This document shows, one piece after another, positions 7,101-14,237 of a stretch of DNA of 14,483 nucleotides. The notes under the pieces are model-generated. The model saw nothing but the letters and a program-made list of their open reading frames with translations. It had not been told where the DNA came from and ran no database searches. Origin of the DNA: Tannerella sp. (GTDB taxonomy: Bacteria > Bacteroidota > Bacteroidia > Bacteroidales > Tannerellaceae); NCBI GenBank assembly GCA_031289515.1, contig JAITPH010000007.1, forward strand, positions 1 to 14,483, written 5' to 3'. The first letter of the stretch is position 1. Every line of letters begins with the position of its first letter. The position numbers and the translations under genes were made by a program.

Positions 7101-8678
7101 CATTGAAGGCGACAGCGAAGTGCCTTTCAGGGTCTTCAGGTAAAGGCATGTGTTTGTGCTTTCGTTGTTATCGCTCGAAAACTCTCCAACCTGATACACC
7201 GTTCCGTTGTATATATATTCGAAAGCTACGGCAAGCACCTCGTCGGTTTGCAGTTTGGTGTTGAGCGAGATATATCCGAGCCGCGAATTGAGCGTATATT
7301 CCGAAGCCGACAGCAGGCGGGCGCTCTCGATCTTTTCATAGTCTTTGCCGCCTTCGATGAAGCCGTTGAAAGTCTGCGTCACTTTGCTTATCTCTCGCGC
7401 TTCGGGATAATTGTTCAATACGGTATGGTAAAGGTTGTTTGCTTCGTTGTATGGGATTTTTTCGGAGCCTGTCGCCGTTGGAGTGAAGACCGGATTGCTT
7501 ATGTGAACGCTTTCGCCGATGTCGGAAAATGCAACTATATTGCGCGATTGTCCGTAGTTGCTGCTTTTGTTCGTTATCCAGACTTCGATGCGATTGATCG
7601 AGACGGACGATGAAATATACGGTAGTTTGGACATTGCACGGTCGTATGTGTCATGAAAATAATGAGCGAGAAAATAATGGCGGTTATCGTCGTAGTTGTC
7701 TGCCATAATCTCGAAATCGGTCATTTGCGAGTTGCCTTTTGAGGCGATAGTCTTCGATTCCGATTCCTGTTGAGCTACGATAGCTTTCACGCGCATTTTG
7801 CCGAACTGAAGGTCTGTCTTGACGCCGAACAGCGCCGCGCCGCCGTGTATCAGCGAGTTGTTGGTTGCCAGACTTACATTGCCGCCTTCGAGCGCTTTTA
7901 CTATCTCGTCTTCTTCGCCCGAATATCCGAGTTTCAGCTTCGCCGCATCAAATCCGAATATCGCATCGGTGTTGTAGTTGAGGTCGAAATCGACTTTAGT
8001 TCCTACCGATGCCCTTACGTTCATCTGCACGTCCGTATCGAAATTGAAAAACGTGCGGCTGCGCGACCTTTCAGGCAACGAGGGATTGTCTGTCGTGCTC
8101 GTTTTCAGTCCCAAATCTATTCCCAGACTTCCCTGCGACTTGAGACGGACGCCGCCCGGACCAAACAGCTTGTCGACGATAGCATTGTCGAGGAGCTGAA
8201 TATCCATCGGATTGAACGCAACGTTGCCGCGACTGCCGCCTTTGCCGCCGCCTTGACCGCCTTCTCCCAGACTGTCCAAAGCTATCTTGTTGCGTTCCTG
8301 AAAATATTGGTATAACGATTGGCGCAGGCTGTATCTCTGATATTCTTCGGGCGTCATCATCAACGGCGTTCCCAGATCGGAGTCGCCTATCTTCGAGCGT
8401 ATTTTGTAATTGCCTGTTCTCAGGTCGTATTCGACTTCCGTTTTCAGGTTTTCGGGATCGCGAAGGTCGGATTGAGATGTGTTGTTGAGGTCTTCGTATT
8501 CTTCGGGAACGGTCTTCTTGACAGGTATGCGGGGCTTGGTAACGGTATCTTCGGGCGCAACCGCTTCCGCTTCAAAAGCGCGCTTCTCCGCACGCAACGA
8601 AGGATAACCGGCATTCAAAGCGAATATGCCGGAAATACATGCGGAAACTATTGTAATATATTTTGCTGCCCGTCTCAT
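1173..8678 (-). CDS. sprA: SprA/Sov, outer-membrane translocon of the type IX secretion system
   Basis: SprA (Sov in Porphyromonas gingivalis) is a giant single-chain beta-barrel that passes folded CTD-tagged cargo across the outer membrane; in gliding species it is also needed for motility. The 2,501-residue length fits the family (about 2,400-2,500). Residues 1-23 (MRRAAKYITIVSACISGIFA then LNA) form a signal peptide. Family-typical stretches include KTEVEYDLRTGNYKI (near 80), NPSLPERSRSRTFFNFD and DEDEIVKALEGGNVSL (about 195-270), YLDDFES (near 850), NNVEYGKNRALFSWYYID (near 885), IRFMRVFMTGF (near 1270), IWINELRVTDFDESGGWAA (near 1520), LMMVRSVRLQYN (near 2040) and the C-terminal LRAFYDLQTNEPLVSSSAYP. 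A Gly/Lys linker lies near 143 and an Ala/Pro/Lys linker near 1920-1945. ATG at 8678 is 16 bp after the ruvA stop, so cotranscription with ruvA is likely. Family assignment is firm; the role in this organism is inferred. Confidence 0.97.
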   Translation of the reverse strand: MRRAAKYITIVSACISGIFALNAGYPSLRAEKRAFEAEAVAPEDTVTKPRIPVKKTVPEEYEDLNNTSQSDLRDPENLKTEVEYDLRTGNYKIRSKIGDSDLGTPLMMTPEEYQRYSLRQSLYQYFQERNKIALDSLGEGGQGGGKGGSRGNVAFNPMDIQLLDNAIVDKLFGPGGVRLKSQGSLGIDLGLKTSTTDNPSLPERSRSRTFFNFDTDVQMNVRASVGTKVDFDLNYNTDAIFGFDAAKLKLGYSGEEDEIVKALEGGNVSLATNNSLIHGGAALFGVKTDLQFGKMRVKAIVAQQESESKTIASKGNSQMTDFEIMADNYDDNRHYFLAHYFHDTYDRAMSKLPYISSSVSINRIEVWITNKSSNYGQSRNIVAFSDIGESVHISNPVFTPTATGSEKIPYNEANNLYHTVLNNYPEAREISKVTQTFNGFIEGGKDYEKIESARLLSASEYTLNSRLGYISLNTKLQTDEVLAVAFEYIYNGTVYQVGEFSSDNNESTNTCLYLKTLKGTSLSPSMPFWNLMMKNIYSLLNAYSIQSKKFRLDIVYQSDTAGTYVYTIPEGDIKDRTLLKVMNLDRLNSNNEVVPGGNGDGFFDFVEGFTINTSNGRIIFPVVEPFGKHLREAIGNDAIADKYVYQELYDSTLTIAKQIAEKNRFMMRGQFSGSSSNTLNLNATNVARGSVIVKANGIVLTENVDYIVNYSSGTVTILNENLLSSNASISASLEDQASFSMQRKTMLGVDLNYAFSKDFNFGATIMHLSEMPQTTKISFGEESVKNTLWGFNFDYKGQSQWLTNMFDMLPILSLTQPSSFSVNAEFAHLIAGHYQNEYAGESSYLDDFESTQSEFDLLNPYFWNLASTPYDNNTTTALFPEAGLTNNVEYGKNRALFSWYYIDGIFTRKNSSLRPSYMSDDDISNHHVRAILSKELFPDRDLGYNENSYLNVLNLAYYPQERGHYNLDADNINSDGTLMNPEKRWGGMMRSLDQTDFETANIQYIEFWVMDPFIYNPQNKGGDLYFNLGEISEDVLKDEKKFFENGLPIDGDMSQVDTTAWGKVPKQQSTVYAFDNTAGTRRLQDVGFNGISSEEERKRDGSFPAYDEYLRKLESTLSQETLLQMQNDPFSPMNDPAGDDYSYFRSLKYDRDQADILTRYKHYNGVEGNSKESSETDESYGTSAKMLPDAEDFNHDNTLNENEKYFQYRVSVRPENMIVGTNNIVDKRVASVRLPNGTQEEVTWYQFKIPVREYSNKVGSISDFSSIRFMRVFMTGFQETAILRFGKFSLVRGEWRTYQQPLHKADVVPSVSGNLTVSTVNIEENSDRDPINYVLPPGVTRITDPNQPQLRQQNEQSLSLKVTNLASQDARAVYKTTSYDLRRYKRMQLFVHAEKFVDDITSLENSDLSVFIRLGSDYKNNYYEYSVPLNLTAFGSRARDEVWPAENMLDFSMEAMKDLKLERNRAKSNGEGVTYSTVYSKYDPDKTRNTISVIGNPALSDVQVIMIGIRNNSKDMKSGEIWINELRVTDFDESGGWAANANVNLAISDFATVNATGNIETAGFGGLEQSVSERSLENYSQFSLATTVQLGKLFPEKIKIALPLYYSYSREMFSPQYNPLDQDVLLQESINNEPSKAGKDSVRSFANDVLTTSALALNNVHIDIRSKTPMPYDPANFSMGYSSNSEMRTNPETEYETTKNFQGNFGYQYTPYLPPFKPFAKIKKNNGYTRYFKQFAVNYFPQSFDFQNSITRSYYEIQLRDLNNVNNTGNIPVSFSQNFLWDRAFALRWSPLTNLALNFSSGTNARIEEGYLQVNREQNPDDYSKWRDTVMKSIADLGTPLLYDQTFSATYTFPFNHIPVLDWISGNATYKTAYNWEKGAFVDEETTLGNSIRNQTTFDIQGSFTLTSLYNKSEFLKKVNQKSNATRATNARTGAADAKPAPKPKRRTLELEVKLSPDSGTIVRHNMLTKDVIIKARLAVDSTKKYKVTYKAVDYASVRITNRDSVVLKLSVAPAPPKEENLAYKIMEQSARTLMMVRSVRLQYNMNNGMYIPGFMPGIGDWAGQGATSAGRAPGWGFAFGQAGREFINEAADNGWLVHNADNITPAMINSAKTLTGSAQIEPLPGMKVNLTMNYMDSRDTEIQYMYSGMPETRSGNFNMTTIGLGGFFSGSGDARKGYESVAFRKLLDNRKTVAARIGGRYGNSKYPDAGFIAGTPFAGQDYNASGGNGIGLNSSDVLIPAFISAYTNRDVNSVGLTAFPSITSALPNWTVNYDGLSQLPFFNRYLKTFTLNHRYTCIYNVGGYTSYLNWVNAGIGGDLGYVRNTETGAPIPSMGYEIASVSLTESFSPLIGADATLINDMTVGAKYTKTRNLNLNVASYQLVEVFKDDITLSLGYKYAEFNKVLKMKKKNGFSNDLTVRLDYTYGKNLSLIRKLEDGYTQATQGTVTQMIQFQADYAFSKKVTLRAFYDLQTNEPLVSSSAYPTSNANYGVSIQISLNE

Positions 8679-8694
8679 TAATCTTTTCTTTATT

Positions 8695-9285
8695 TCAGAG
8701 CATTTTCAATGCGTCTTTTATAACTTGTTCCACGCTCAGCGAAGGCGTGTTTTTCAGTATCGAATCAACAGCTTTCTGCGAAGACGGCCTATGGAAGCCA
8801 AGCATCACCAACGCGGCAACGGCGCCTTCGTTCGTCTCCCGGTCGTTTCCGCGCATCGTTCTGGCGTTTTTGTACATGCTTTCTACCGGCTTGACTTTGT
8901 TCTTCAAATCGACGACAATGCGTTGCGCCGTTTTGCTTCCTATTCCCTTGATTGTGGTAAGGCTGACGTCGTCGCCCGAAGCAATGACATTGACCAGATC
9001 GTCGGGTTGCAGCGACGACAAAATCATGCGCGCAGTGTTTGGCCCGACGCCCGAAACCGACGTAAGCAAAAGGAAAAGTTCGCGTTCTTCGCGGGTGGCG
9101 AATCCGTACAACAGATGCGCATCTTCGCGAATAATTTCATATACGAATATTTTCCCTTCCCTCAAACCGTTAAAAGCGCTGTATGTAGTAATGGAAATGC
9201 TTAGTTCATAACCTATTCCGCTACATTCTATCACCATTTGCGTCGGCGACAGTTCCGCTATTTCGCCTTTTATGTATTCAATCAT
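8695..9285 (-). CDS. ruvA: Holliday junction DNA helicase subunit RuvA
   Basis: RuvA tetramers bind four-way DNA junctions and load the RuvB motor for branch migration in recombination and repair. The 196-residue product shows the usual three domains: an N-terminal OB-fold (MIEYIKGEIAELSPTQMVIE, 1-63), two helix-hairpin-helix motifs (VSGVGPNTA 77-85 and IKGIGSKTA 112-120) and a C-terminal RuvB-binding domain (about 150-196, GAVAALVMLGF) after a flexible polar linker. I chose ATG at 9285 because it gives the canonical MIEYIKG start and follows an A-rich GAAAAG stretch. An in-frame TTG at 9312 would add nine residues with no family counterpart. It lies 90 bp after trkH and 16 bp before sprA. 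ruvA next to sprA is, from memory, a recurrent arrangement in Bacteroidota. No clear promoter was found in the 90-bp gap. Confidence 0.96.
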   Translation of the reverse strand: MIEYIKGEIAELSPTQMVIECSGIGYELSISITTYSAFNGLREGKIFVYEIIREDAHLLYGFATREERELFLLLTSVSGVGPNTARMILSSLQPDDLVNVIASGDDVSLTTIKGIGSKTAQRIVVDLKNKVKPVESMYKNARTMRGNDRETNEGAVAALVMLGFHRPSSQKAVDSILKNTPSLSVEQVIKDALKML

Positions 9286-9375
9286 CTTTTCGTTATTAGA
9301 TACTGATGCCAAAGTATAACGAAAAAAAGGGCAAAAGCGTATATTTTTGTATGTTAAAAATTAAATATGTTATAA

Positions 9376-10839
9376 TCAGCGCTTCCAGAAGCCTGGCAGT
9401 AAGATTGTCAGAATGGTAAAAATCTCAAGACGTCCGACAATCATCAGGATTGCAACGTACCATTTCGATGCCGTCGGAATGTCGTACAGATTGCCGCTTT
9501 CGAGCAATCCGAGCGACGGCCCGACATTGCTCATGGCGGTCATGGCGGTGCCGAGAGCCTCGTCGAACGTCAATCCGCTGATCAGCAGAACTGCCCAACT
9601 GAATACGATAATGATTAAATATACAAGTACGAAGACGTGTACGCGGCGGATTATTTCCTGCGAAACGGCGCGTCCGTTCACCCGAACCGGCAGTACTGCC
9701 GTCGGATGCGTTTGTTTCTTAAATTCGTTGAACATGTTTTTCACGACTATCATAGCCCGTCCCATCTTCATGCCGCCGCTTGTAGAGCCGCCGCATCCGC
9801 AAATAAGCATCAGTATGATGGCTATTAACCAGAAAAACTGTCCCCATGACACATAATCGACTGTCGTGAAGCCTGTCGTCGAGGCTAACGATATTACCTG
9901 AAAAGCGCTTTTCTGTATAACACTCAAAGCGTCTACCTGCCCCGACAAAAAGCCGTTCACTAACAGCCAACAGATGGTTATCCCTGTCATTATCAGCAAA
10001 TAAACAAGATACCATCGCGTTTCCTCGTCATTTTTCAACTGCTTGAAATTGCCTTTTAAAGCAAAATAAAAGAGCTGTAATTTCATGCTTCCCATGCACA
10101 TGCTGAACATCAGGACACATTCTATATATGACGAATCCCAATATGCGACGCTGATGTTTTTTGTCGAATATCCGCCTGTTGAAATGCTCGACATGGCATG
10201 ATTAAGAGCGTCGAAAAAGTCCATCGGGCCTATCCATAAAAAAAATGTTATGAGAATCGTCAAAAGCAGATAAATACCCGAAAGTCGTTTGGCTACCTGC
10301 GTCACGCGCGGACGGAATCGCTCGTGCGTGAATCCTGTCGCCTCCGAATCGTACAGATGCGACGCTCCGCCGCCGAACATGGGAAGCAACGCCACGGAAA
10401 AGACTATTACGCCTATGCCTCCTTCCCATTGCGTGAGGCTGCGCCAGAAAAGTATGCCTCTCGGCAACGCTTCGACGTTGTTAATCACTGTCGCTCCGGT
10501 AGTGGTGAAACCCGACATCGTCTCGAAAAAAGCGTCCGTAATGTTGTCTATGTATCCTCCGAGATAAAAAGGCAACATCCCGAAAAACGAGAGTATAATC
10601 CATGTCAGACTTACCGTCAACATGCCCTCCCTGCGTCCCGCGCGATATTCGTTTGCCTTGTAACCGGCAATGAAAAGGGCTAATCCGGCAACGCCCATAA
10701 CAATCGACGAAATAAGCATCGGCTTCTCGTCCGACCCGCCATAAGCAAAAGCTACACCTGTCGCAATAAGCAGGAACACCGTTTCAAGAATCAGAATCGA
10801 ACCTAAAGTCTTTATTATAAACAGTAGATTTAAACGCAT
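9376..10839 (-). CDS. trkH: Trk-type potassium uptake transmembrane subunit TrkH
   Basis: This is the potassium-translocating membrane subunit, 487 residues, as usual for TrkH. The superfamily's four pore loops are visible through their filter glycines: TTGAT (113-117), STGGYS (220-225), TTGFT (321-325) and SNVGPS (437-442). Hydrophobic helices flank each loop, starting with FIIKTLGSILILETVFLLIA at 7-26, and GGSTSGGMKMGR (350-361) is the family-typical segment after the third loop. It follows trkA by 11 bp, so the gate (TrkA) and channel (TrkH) are coexpressed. Sodium-dependent KtrB is the main alternative, but the N-terminal two-helix extension (residues 1-60) and pairing with a double-RCK partner favour TrkH. 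ATG at 10839 is the first start after the trkA stop. Confidence 0.96.
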   Translation of the reverse strand: MRLNLLFIIKTLGSILILETVFLLIATGVAFAYGGSDEKPMLISSIVMGVAGLALFIAGYKANEYRAGRREGMLTVSLTWIILSFFGMLPFYLGGYIDNITDAFFETMSGFTTTGATVINNVEALPRGILFWRSLTQWEGGIGVIVFSVALLPMFGGGASHLYDSEATGFTHERFRPRVTQVAKRLSGIYLLLTILITFFLWIGPMDFFDALNHAMSSISTGGYSTKNISVAYWDSSYIECVLMFSMCMGSMKLQLFYFALKGNFKQLKNDEETRWYLVYLLIMTGITICWLLVNGFLSGQVDALSVIQKSAFQVISLASTTGFTTVDYVSWGQFFWLIAIILMLICGCGGSTSGGMKMGRAMIVVKNMFNEFKKQTHPTAVLPVRVNGRAVSQEIIRRVHVFVLVYLIIIVFSWAVLLISGLTFDEALGTAMTAMSNVGPSLGLLESGNLYDIPTASKWYVAILMIVGRLEIFTILTILLPGFWKR

Positions 10840-10850
10840 GACCGTATTTG

Positions 10851-12191
10851 TTAATGAAAATAATCTTCGAGTTTGTTCATTGCCGTATCAAGGCAGAATA
10901 CCACGACGCTGTCGTTTGACAGTATCTGCGTTTCGCCTTCTATCAGTATCGCCTCGCCTTCCCTGATCAATCCGCCGAGCGTTATATCCTTGGGCAGACG
11001 GAGGTCTTTCACTTTCTTTCGCGTAACTCTTGAGCCGGGACTTGCAATGAGTTCGGCTACGTCGGCGTTGGCTATTGCAAGACATTTCACATTTGACACA
11101 TCGACATTGAGCAGCATATTGTAGATATGACTTGCAGCTATGAGCTTTTTGTTTACTATCGACCCGATATCCAACTTTTCTGCCAGCGAAATGTAATCTA
11201 TATTTTCAACTTGCGCAATCGTCTTGAAAACGCCGAAACGTTTTGCGGCGAGGCAGGCAAGTATGTTTGTCTCCGAATTTTCGGTTAGCGCGATAAATGC
11301 TTGCGAATCGTGAACGCCTTCCTGCATAAGCAGTTCGGGGTCTCTGGCGTCTCCGTTTATGACAAGCACGTTTTCAGGCACTTTTTCCGAGATACGGATG
11401 CTTTTCTCTCTCGACGTCTCGATTATTTTTATCTGAATATGGCTCGGCAAATATCTGGAGGCAAGCAAGGCAATGCGTCCGCCTCCCATTATCAGGACTT
11501 TCTTCACTTCGACGTCCTCCTTGCCTGTTTGCTTGCGAATCTCGTCCACATTTTTTTTCTGCGCAGTGAAAAACACGATGTCGCCTGCCAGAATACAGTC
11601 GTTTCCACGCGGTATTATAGTATCGTTATTGCGCTTTATTGCTACTATGTGGTAAGATTTAAATTCGTTTTTGGCTAATTCGATAAGATATTTGTTTACA
11701 ATCGGGGCTTTTTCGCGCACTTTCACGCCTACAAGAATGATGGAGCCGCCGAACAAATCCCACGACTGCCGCGTCCAAGGCAGTTTGATTGCCGCTTCAA
11801 TCTCCTTTGCCGCAAGCATTTCGGGATATATCATCGAATCTACTCCTATATTCCTGAAAAATTCCTGATTCTTGGGCAACAGATATTCGTAGTTGTTTAC
11901 GCGCGCCAATGTCTTGCCTGCTCCCATTTTCGCCGCAAGCATTGAGGATGTTATATTTTCCGTCTCGTTGGGCGTGACCGCGACAAACAGGTCTATCTTT
12001 TCGATTCCGGCTTCTTCAAGCGCGCCAAGCGAGGTCGGACTGCCTACGAATGGCAATATTTCCATCCCCGAATGTGTAAACGCCAACTTGTCTTCGTTGG
12101 GATCCATTAAGATTATATCATGCTTTTCATTCGACAACATTTTTGCCAAATGCGTCCCGACTTCGCCTGCTCCTGCTATTAATATTTTCAT
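10851..12191 (-). CDS. trkA: Trk potassium uptake regulatory NAD-binding subunit TrkA
   Basis: TrkA is the cytoplasmic ring that gates TrkH in response to nucleotides (NAD(H), ATP/ADP). The 446-residue protein has two tandem RCK units, as in full-length TrkA rather than single-RCK KtrA. The first Rossmann fold begins at the N-terminus with the glycine motif GAGEVG (7-12) and an acidic residue ending strand 2 (D30). The second begins about residue 231 with VLIMGGGRIA (glycine motif 236-241) and E258 at the matching acidic position. Each is followed by an RCK-C domain (about 140-215 and 370-446). Its ATG overlaps the dxs stop by one base (TAATG at 12193-12189), suggesting translational coupling to dxs, and trkH follows after 11 bp. 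Confidence 0.96.
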   Translation of the reverse strand: MKILIAGAGEVGTHLAKMLSNEKHDIILMDPNEDKLAFTHSGMEILPFVGSPTSLGALEEAGIEKIDLFVAVTPNETENITSSMLAAKMGAGKTLARVNNYEYLLPKNQEFFRNIGVDSMIYPEMLAAKEIEAAIKLPWTRQSWDLFGGSIILVGVKVREKAPIVNKYLIELAKNEFKSYHIVAIKRNNDTIIPRGNDCILAGDIVFFTAQKKNVDEIRKQTGKEDVEVKKVLIMGGGRIALLASRYLPSHIQIKIIETSREKSIRISEKVPENVLVINGDARDPELLMQEGVHDSQAFIALTENSETNILACLAAKRFGVFKTIAQVENIDYISLAEKLDIGSIVNKKLIAASHIYNMLLNVDVSNVKCLAIANADVAELIASPGSRVTRKKVKDLRLPKDITLGGLIREGEAILIEGETQILSNDSVVVFCLDTAMNKLEDYFH

Positions 12192-14086
12192 TATAAGTCG
12201 TTTGATGTTAATTCATTATAAATACTTTCCGCATCCATGCCGCATATTTTGTATAGTTCGCTTACGGAGCCGTGTTCTATAAATCTGTCCGGAATGCCTA
12301 TTCGCCTGATTCTCGGAGTATATCCGTTTTCGGTCATAAATTCCGCTACGGCGCTGCCAAGTCCGCCTGTGCGGACGCCGTTTTCGACCGTTATGATTTT
12401 TTTGTAATTTCTGCCTGCGTCATGCAATATTTCCTCGTCGACAGGCTTCAGATATATCATGTCGTAGTGGGCGACCGACTTCCCGCCTTCTTCTATCATG
12501 TCTATTGCTTTTCTCACTTCGTTTCCGATCGGGCCTATCGACAGGACGGCTATGTCGCTGCCTGCGCGCAACTTGACGCCTTTGCCGACCGGCATTATCC
12601 GGAACGGTTGCTGCCAGTCAGGAAACTCGCCCTTACCGCGCGGATAGCGGATGACGAAAGTTCCGGCATTGTCCTGATAGCCTGTATACATCAGGTTGCG
12701 CAGGTCTACTTCGTTTATCGGCGAAGCGATGGTCAGGTTTGGGACAGGCCGCAAACAGGCGAGGTCGAAAGCTCCGTGATGCGTCGCGCCGTCTTCGCCT
12801 ACAAGCCCGGCTCTGTCCAAACAGAAAATGACATGCAATTTTTGCAGGGCGGCGTCGTGGATGACTTCGTCGTATGCCCTCTGCATGAACGATGAATAGA
12901 TATTGCAAAACGGTATCATGCCTTCTTTGGCAAGTCCTGCCGAAAATGTAACCGCATGTCCTTCGGCTATGCCGACGTCGAAAGCACGCTCAGGGAATCG
13001 CTTCATCATAAAACACATCGAACAGCCTGTGGGCATCGCGGGAGTGACGCCTACAACCCTCTCGTCGCGCTCCGCAAGCTCTACAAGCGTATGCCCGAAG
13101 ACGTCCTGATAAAGCTGCGGCTGATTCATGTCTATCGTGAAGATGCGCTTGCCGGTCTCTTTGTTGAAGCGTCCCGGCGCATGCCATTCCGTCGCCGATT
13201 CCTCCGCCGGTTTGAAGCCTTTTCCCTTCTGCGTTTTTATGTGCAGCAGTTTCGGACCCTTCATATCTTTGATGTCGTTCATTTTTTGCACCAGATTGAG
13301 TACGTCATGTCCGTTAGTAGGCCCGAAATACCTGATGCTGAAGCCTTCAAAGAGATTGTGCTGCCTCGAAATCAACGCTTTCAGGCTGTTGTTGAAGCGC
13401 AGAATGTTTTCCCGCCTGTTTTCGGTTATCAGGTTCATGCGGCGCATTATTCTGTACATTTCGTAGCGCATTTTGTTGTAGGTCTGGCTTGTGGTTATAT
13501 CGACCAAATAACGGCTCATCCCGCCTACGTTATGGTCTATCGCCATGTCGTTGTCATTGAGGATGATAAGCAGATTGTTCGGATTGTTCGAGGCGTTGTT
13601 AAGTCCTTCAAAAGCAAGTCCGCCGGTCATGGCACCGTCGCCGATAACGGCTATCACGTGGCGATTGTCTTCATTGTTAAGCTCGAATGCGGTCGAAATG
13701 CCAAGCGCCGCCGATATGGAGTTCGAGGCATGACCGGCAATGAAGGCGTCGTATTCGCTTTCGGCAGGATTTGGGAAGCCGCTTATGCCGCCAAGTTTGC
13801 GGAGTGTGTTAAACCTTTCGCGACGTCCGGTCAGTATCTTGTGACCGTAAGCCTGATGCCCGACATCCCAGACGATACGGTCGTATGGAGTGTTGAAAAC
13901 GTAATGCAGCGCAACAGTCAGTTCGACCGTGCCGAGACTCGCGCCGAGATGACCGGGATTACGCGACAAAGCATCAATTATAAACCGTCTTAACTCCGCG
14001 CAGACATCCGGCAATTCGTTCTTCGGAAGACTTCTCAAATCCTCCGGGATGTTTATCTTTTCCAATAATGTCTCATATTCAACCAC
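12191..14086 (-). CDS. dxs: 1-deoxy-D-xylulose-5-phosphate synthase
   Basis: Dxs condenses pyruvate and glyceraldehyde 3-phosphate into DXP using thiamine diphosphate, the first step of the MEP isoprenoid pathway and a source of thiamine and pyridoxal precursors. The 631-residue length is typical. The TPP/Mg motif GDGAM (149-153) is followed by N177/N179 in ILNDND. Active-site equivalents are present: H46 (NPGHLGASLG), GHASNS (119-124), H302 (WHAPG), catalytic E375 in IAEGHAVTFSAG, R403 in FMQRAYDEV, and D424-R425 in CLDRAGLVGEDG. The start is GTG at 14086: a TAA directly precedes it in frame and the N-terminus VEYETLLEKINIPEDLR fits the family. An ATG at 14094 is in another frame. It is probably the first gene of a unit with trkA and trkH. 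Confidence 0.97.
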   Translation of the reverse strand: MVEYETLLEKINIPEDLRSLPKNELPDVCAELRRFIIDALSRNPGHLGASLGTVELTVALHYVFNTPYDRIVWDVGHQAYGHKILTGRRERFNTLRKLGGISGFPNPAESEYDAFIAGHASNSISAALGISTAFELNNEDNRHVIAVIGDGAMTGGLAFEGLNNASNNPNNLLIILNDNDMAIDHNVGGMSRYLVDITTSQTYNKMRYEMYRIMRRMNLITENRRENILRFNNSLKALISRQHNLFEGFSIRYFGPTNGHDVLNLVQKMNDIKDMKGPKLLHIKTQKGKGFKPAEESATEWHAPGRFNKETGKRIFTIDMNQPQLYQDVFGHTLVELAERDERVVGVTPAMPTGCSMCFMMKRFPERAFDVGIAEGHAVTFSAGLAKEGMIPFCNIYSSFMQRAYDEVIHDAALQKLHVIFCLDRAGLVGEDGATHHGAFDLACLRPVPNLTIASPINEVDLRNLMYTGYQDNAGTFVIRYPRGKGEFPDWQQPFRIMPVGKGVKLRAGSDIAVLSIGPIGNEVRKAIDMIEEGGKSVAHYDMIYLKPVDEEILHDAGRNYKKIITVENGVRTGGLGSAVAEFMTENGYTPRIRRIGIPDRFIEHGSVSELYKICGMDAESIYNELTSNDL

Positions 14087-14140
14087 TTATTCATCTATTT
14101 TAAAAAATTGTTTTTTCATTTCCGCCCCACTTTTGTCCTG

Positions 14141-14174
14141 CAAAGGTACAATATAAAACGAAATCCACGTCAAA
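14141..14174 (-). promoter_or_regulatory. Candidate Bacteroidota-type promoter for dxs
   Basis: On the minus strand the box TACCTTTG (14148-14141) matches TAnnTTTG exactly, and TTTG (14174-14171) lies upstream as a possible -33 element. The 22-nt spacer is slightly longer than the usual 19-21. The -7 box is 55 bp upstream of the GTG start, leaving a short AT-rich leader. The perfect -7 match and position support it; the spacing lowers confidence. Confidence 0.55.
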
Positions 14175-14190
14175 ATATTGTGATTTTGAC
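14169..14190. repeat. Perfect 8-bp inverted repeat overlapping the dxs -33 region
   Basis: GTCAAAAT (14169-14176) and ATTTTGAC (14183-14190) are perfect inverted arms around ATTGTG. The left arm covers the candidate -33 TTTG. A second inverted pair, CACGTCAA (14166-14173) with TTGACGTG (14219-14226), uses part of the same left arm, so two alternative folds exist. It may be an operator-like dyad or the edge of the repeat elements that follow; the sequence cannot decide. Confidence 0.45.
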
Positions 14191-14237
14191 GAGATGTCTC
14201 CACTTTGCTCCGCTCAACTTGACGTGATATTCATGTC

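Noticed and set aside
9286..9312. Nine-residue N-terminal extension of RuvA from TTG at 9312
   Set aside because: RuvA proteins start at the equivalent of MIEYIKG; the extension uses a rarer start codon and adds non-conserved residues.
9309..9336. Possible ruvA promoter (TATACTTTG on the minus strand with an upstream TTTTG)
   Set aside because: The -7-like box has one extra base between TA and TTTG, and the TTTTG lies only about 13 nt upstream, too close for a -33 element.
12956..13993. 345-residue plus-strand frame inside dxs
   Set aside because: Antisense shadow of the certain dxs gene; no domain recognised.
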